Assembly (NCBI GenBank): GCA_003313425.1
Contig: NHZP01000023.1
Span: 62,001-126,000 of the forward strand
Direction of reading: 5' to 3'
Source of the DNA: Pseudopyrenochaeta lycopersici
Taxonomy: Eukaryota > Ascomycota > Dothideomycetes > Pleosporales > Pseudopyrenochaetaceae
DNA length: 64,000 nucleotides
Positions within the stretch are counted from its first letter, which is position 1. The number at the start of each line of letters is the position of its first letter. Shown here one piece after another: positions 59,916 through 64,000 of this stretch. Under the pieces are notes generated by a model. It was not told the DNA's origin. It did no database searches and saw only the letters and a list, made by a program, of their open reading frames with translations. A program made the translations under genes and the position numbers.

Positions 59916-60559
59916 CAGTAGGTGAGGCTGTAAAATAGGCCTACAATGCCTATATAGGCGATTTTTTAGTGTTTTCGCTAGGCCACCTGCCCAATCGGGT
60001 ATAGGCAAGTCGCCAAAACACCCTAATCTTCCTCTTACAGCAACAACAACAAAACGCCTACAAACTAAATCACGACCTATAAAAATGCCTAAAGTGTCTA
60101 AAAATATTACTAAATTATCCTAATAACGACGCAAAACTATAAATACAATCTCAGAGTCGCAGACCTTCGAGGAGGAGTTACGCGTTGTTGCTAGTCAACG
60201 CGTAGTTGACGCGCTTTCAGAATCTGTTAATGCCGCGCCACCCTCAAACGAGCCACCCCACCCGGAATCCGACGCCGAGTTCGACGAGCAGCTTGCTAAT
60301 AACTTTGATAGGATAGATTAGAAGCGTCTTCAGAGTTATATGAAACCCCTACGGACTCAGAAGCATAAGAAGAGCTGGATCTATAAGCATGGGTATCGGG
60401 TGTGCTTGCGCAGTAATCCTGAACGTATATTTTTTATATGCAGGCTCTGCCATCAACAAAAGGTAATTGACGCTGGCGGGCAAGGCAAATACGAGGTTAC
60501 GCTCTCTACTTCAACTGCTGCTGCTCACCTGCAGTCAAATCGGCGAGGGCACAATTATA

Positions 60560-61908
60560 CAGTCACACGTCAAATGTTTTGGTTGCCAAGCGAGGTCGCT
60601 TAATACGCGTCGCACAACCAGCACATTTCAACTACCTCTCACAATGCCGCCACGTCGCCAGTTTAGCACAGAAATCTCAGGAAATGCCCGCCGAGGGCCT
60701 AATTTAACGCCTCTGGAGCGACAGGCAATCATCTCTAAAGCTAAGGCTGGTGTTTCAGTTGCAGAGCTCATAGCTAAGTTTAAGCGTTCACCAAATTGCA
60801 TCCGCACCACTATTAGGCTTGCTCGAACTCAAACAACACGAGATAAGCTCCTCGTTCTAGGCGCCCTCAATTACCATCACCTCATCAAAAAAGGATTATC
60901 TATCGTACAGTACGCGCGCGGCCAAAGATTAAGTACTCAGAGCTAGCTCAAGCCAGCGTGGTCGTGAACCACGATAGCACCTCTTCGAAGCCACCTAGCA
61001 CCAGTACATTATATCGAGTGCTCAAGAGACAAGGCCTCACTAAATATCGCTGCAAAAAGCGTCCAAAGCTATACCCAGTTCATGCTCAGCAGCGTCGTGC
61101 GTTCTATAGGACATACTCTACTTTTCCGTAGCATTACCGCACTATCAAGTTCTCAGATGAGTGCTCAATTCAGAAGGGCTCAGGCCACAACAACGAGTGG
61201 TGCTTTCGCTATCCATAGGAGAAATAGAAGAGAGAGATAATCACTCCTATCAGTACTAGCAGGAGGCCTGCGCAGATGGTGTGGGGCGCTATATGGCTTG
61301 ATGAACGAGGGCGGGCAAGGAGGAGTAGGCTAGTCATAATGGAGCGCGATCCTAATGCTCCACAAGGTGGCTACTCTACTGAAAGTTACATTCAAGCCTT
61401 AACAGAGGGTCTCTTGCCTAGCCATCAGCGTTCACAGCTCTTTATGCAGGATAACGCGCGCATCCATACATCAAGAAGGGCAAGGAGCTAGCTAGCTGAG
61501 CAGGGTATTAACACCATCATCTGGCCACCTTACTCACCGGATCTCAACCCAATTAAGCACCTCTAGTAGCACCTCAAAAAGCGCATGAATCGCTTCTATC
61601 CTCAATACAATAGCCATAGCGTAGCTGAACAAGAGTGGGATAGTTTCTGTAAGGCCTTGAAGAGGTGCTGGAGGAGCATACCGAGCAGCCTCATCAAGGC
61701 GCTGATTTTAAGTATGCCTCGTCGAATTCACGCCTGCAAGAAGGCGCGAGGCTAGCAAACAAAGTACTAGCTCTTATACATCTCCTCAGCCTAAAAACTC
61801 AGTATAATTATTAAGTTCAAGGCTGTTTTTCTATATTGTTGTGATACAGCCCCGGTGTTAGCGATAGGTGGGGCAAGCTTGGCAACCAAAATATATGACC
61901 TAGTACTG
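60560..61908 (+). mobile_element. Tc1/mariner-type DNA transposon (1,349 bp) nested in the hAT gene
   Basis: Ends CAGTCACACGTCAAATG.. and the complement of ..ATATGACCTAGTACTG; the TIRs share TTTTGGTTGCCAAGC internally and CAGT at the tips, with several mismatches between. TA flanks at 60558-60559 and 61909-61910. Almost the same length as the 34328 element, with related transposase but different TIR sequence. Confidence 0.9.
60644..61770 (+). pseudogene. Tc1-type transposase, frameshifted and with stops
   Basis: ATG 60644 (MPPRRQFSTEISGNARRGPN) with an HTH (GVSVAELIAKFKRSPNCIRT). A 1-nt loss near 60855 shifts the frame, after which it reads KIKYSELAQASVVVNHDSTS, KFSDECS, MVWGAIWLDERG, FMQDNARIH and DLNPIKHL (catalytic E now K) to QTKY and TAG at 61768. 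Total length 1,127 bp against 1,128 in the related gene at 34467, consistent with one deletion. Several TAG stops. Inactive. Confidence 0.9.
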
Positions 61909-64000
61909 TACTCCATCTGGGCAGCAGAGACCGCACCTCCCTCGTGGCCAGAGAACGCTCCAGGGCCTCACCGTTAATGGGATTAAGATACCACAAGATG
62001 TAGGCAATGCGATAGGCAACTTCAACGTGCAGGCCTTTAGGCTAGCTGCTGTAGGCTGGCTAGTAGAGAACAATCACCCTCTGCGCGAGTTTGAGACTCC
62101 TGCATTTCAGGCGTTAATAGGAGCAGCCAATCCAGAGGCTCTTGATGCCCTATGGAAGAGCCACAAGAGCGTTACGCAGTACACCTTACGCCTGTTTGAT
62201 TACCTGCTCCCTAAAGTACGCGAAGAGCTCTCTAAATCTCTTACTAAAATCCACATTTCGTTCGATGGATGGACTGTAAAGAGAGGCAAGAAGGCCTTCT
62301 GCGGCGTAGTAGCTCACTACGTTGATATAAATGGCCAGCTCAAGGACCTCCCACTCGCCCTGCCTCAGCTATCTGGCTCCCACAGTGGGGAGAGGATTGC
62401 TCAGGTAATACTCCAGATTTTTGGGAAGGTCAGCATCTCTCCATCTAATGTGGGTTACTTTGTACTCGACAACGCTGGCTCAAACAATACGGCAGTAGAA
62501 TCAATTGCGGAGACCTACGGCTTCAATCCAATACATCGACGCCTTCGCTGCGGCCCCCATACAATTAATCTGGCTGGGCAAACAATTATTTTTGGAGTTG
62601 ACAAGGAGTCCTTTGGCAATAAGGAGTCGCAGTTTGAGCAGGAGAGGCAGTTTCTGTAAGAGTGGCGGCAGGAAGGGTCTCTAGGCGTACTTATTATTAA
62701 CGTTCTTAATTATATTAAGACGCCTCAACAATACGATCTTATCCGGAGTTTTCAGCAGGGCGAGGAGGGCCTTCTGGCTAGCCAGAAGGCGTCAAAACCT
62801 AAGGAAATCGTCAAGCCAGTTATTACTAGATGGAACTCCTTCTGCGCCGCCTTTGAGAGAGCTACTGAGATGCCACAAGCTCTTAATGCCTAGAAACAGT
62901 ATCACATTGAGAAAACTCGCACTGAGGAGGCCTTCCGGCGGGCGCGGGGATTAAGGCCTGAGGAGGTGCCTTCCTGGATGAAATCTGACGGCCTTACTTC
63001 TCAGGACTGGGCAGTGATTACCCAGTACATTTAGGTGTTGATGCCTCTCAAAGAGGCTACTGCGAGACTTGAAGGCAGGGGAGCTTCTGGCCGGTTTGGT
63101 GCAATCCATGAGATTATCCCAACTTTTGAGGCTATCCTGCAGGCCTATGAGCGCCTCTCAGAGCAGTTCTCTTTTATTAATTTTAACGAATTAGATGCTC
63201 CTGAAGATCATCTGGCAATCAACGTTCGAGCAGGATGGAAGAAGCTAGAGAAGTACTACAGGAAGCTTGAAGATTCACCTGCGTACTACGCAGCAACTAT
63301 ACTCCACCCATACTATAAGTTCTATTGTGATAACTCTTGGAGAGGGCAGCCTAGATGGCTAGAGAAAGCAGATGCTCAATTCCAGGATTTATGGGCCGAA
63401 TACAAGGGTGGCCAGGGCGGGCTATCTCTACCCCGGAAGAACGCACGGATTGCCACTAATCTGCAGGAGCAGATTAATAAGTACGCCAATCTAGCTCCCC
63501 TAGGCAATAGAGACGTATGGGGCGACGAACTCACCCGCTGGAAGCATGAGGAGCCAAATCTGCCCTGGGACTATCCATTTTCTATTAATCTGATTTCCTA
63601 TTAGATCGTATATCGCCACAAGTACCCGAGGCTCTCCCAGCTCGCCCTTAATGTCCTATCTATCCTAGCGTTAAGCTGTGAGTGCGAGAGGCAGTTCTCC
63701 GAGCTTGGCGATCTTCTAGAGCCCCGGCGGGCTAAGCTATCACCCCAGGTGCTCTCTGCAATCCAGAGTGTGAGATGTTGGCTGAAAGCTGGATTCAATC
63801 GGCCCCCAGAGCTCTCCTCCATCCCCGAGAGTACTCTGGAGAGCCTTAATTTAGCATACTAGCTCTATGATTGGACTACTGACGATTAAGGAATTTACAG
63901 TATCAGCTCACGTGACTAGGAAATTTACTATCAATCAATCAATTTGCAATTCAATTAGGCCCTAATTGGCTAATCAATCAATCAACCCAATTAGGGTGAC

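Larger units (their letters stand above)
60085..63889 (+). pseudogene. hAT transposase with BED finger, split by a nested Tc1 element
   Basis: ATG 60085 (MPKVSKNITKLS) to TAA 63887. Removing the 1,349-bp Tc1 element and one TA (60560-61910) restores a single 818-codon frame: BED-type finger (KSWIYKHGYRV, CRLCHQQK, AAAHL), hAT catalytic core (HISFDGWTVKRGKKAFCGVV, YFVLDNAGSNNT, RRLRCGPHTINL, PVITRWNSF) and the C-terminal dimerisation motif CECERQFSELGDLLEPRRAK. Stops remain: tandem TAATAA at about 60121, TAG at 60319, 62657, 62892, 63032, 63602 and 63860, all one C-to-T/G-to-A step from Gln or Trp. Cut-and-paste transposase, nuclear, inactive here. Unrelated in detail to the hAT fragment at 1-639. 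Confidence 0.9.
59766..64000 (+). mobile_element. hAT DNA transposon (right end outside the window), interrupted by a Tc1 element
   Basis: Contains one hAT transposase gene flanked by ATTG-rich repeats. A hAT-like terminus CAGTAGGTGAGGC lies at 59924, but without the right end neither the exact border nor the 8-bp duplication can be fixed; the left border given here includes the outer repeats. Confidence 0.7.

Overview
The window looks like an accessory, probably subtelomere-like, segment from a filamentous ascomycete (Pezizomycotina). Three things point there: a HET-domain gene with a short GT-AG intron, OrsD/RecQ 'telomere-linked helicase' type genes, and Tc1/mariner, Fot1/pogo, hAT, Gypsy and Copia elements. 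Nearly all of the elements carry the C-to-T (CpA to TpA) damage of repeat-induced point mutation (RIP). The RIP reading is supported inside the window: duplicated segments (12.8-14.4 kb against 37.0-38.2 kb) differ mainly by CpA/TpG to TpA changes, and long reading frames keep their phase for kilobases while filling with TAG and TAA stops. No species can be named, and no tRNA, rRNA, CRISPR array or telomeric repeat array was seen.

Layout, left to right. 1-0.9 kb: 3' end of a hAT transposase. 0.9-7.35 kb: two head-to-tail, RIP-damaged minus-strand genes of a large OrsD-finger / tyrosine-recombinase-like / RecQ helicase family, one full length (2435-7351) and one N-terminal fragment. 8.0-11.43 kb: the only clearly intact host-type gene, a HET protein with helical TPR-like repeats, in two exons. 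11.4-34.3 kb: a heavily RIPed transposon graveyard holding a plus-strand helicase-family fragment (15.3-17.3 kb), a long unidentified frame that ends in the recombinase-like domain (18.6-22.0 kb), solo LTRs, a 451-bp MITE and duplicated blocks. 34.3-35.7 kb: a Tc1 element. 37.0-51.6 kb: a second copy of the 12.8-14.4 kb repeat, split by a 12.9-kb Gypsy element and then by a solo LTR. 51.6-53.5 kb: a pogo/Fot1 element. 53.5-58.8 kb: an old Copia element. 59.8-64 kb: a hAT element with a Tc1 element nested inside its transposase gene.

The most unusual objects are these. (i) A tyrosine-recombinase-like domain lies in the same frame as a RecQ helicase. (ii) The Gypsy element carries a third, in-phase ORF of about 1,150 codons whose C-terminal part resembles a 2-oxoglutarate/Fe(II) oxygenase. 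(iii) A ~55-bp palindrome occurs three times in the Gypsy element, close to the ends of gag, pol and ORF3. (iv) Its two LTRs differ at only 3 of 373 positions although the interior is full of stops. Apart from the HET gene, essentially every coding region is broken. The window documents successive insertion (R1 repeat, then Gypsy, solo LTR and pogo; hAT, then Tc1) rather than a working pathway.
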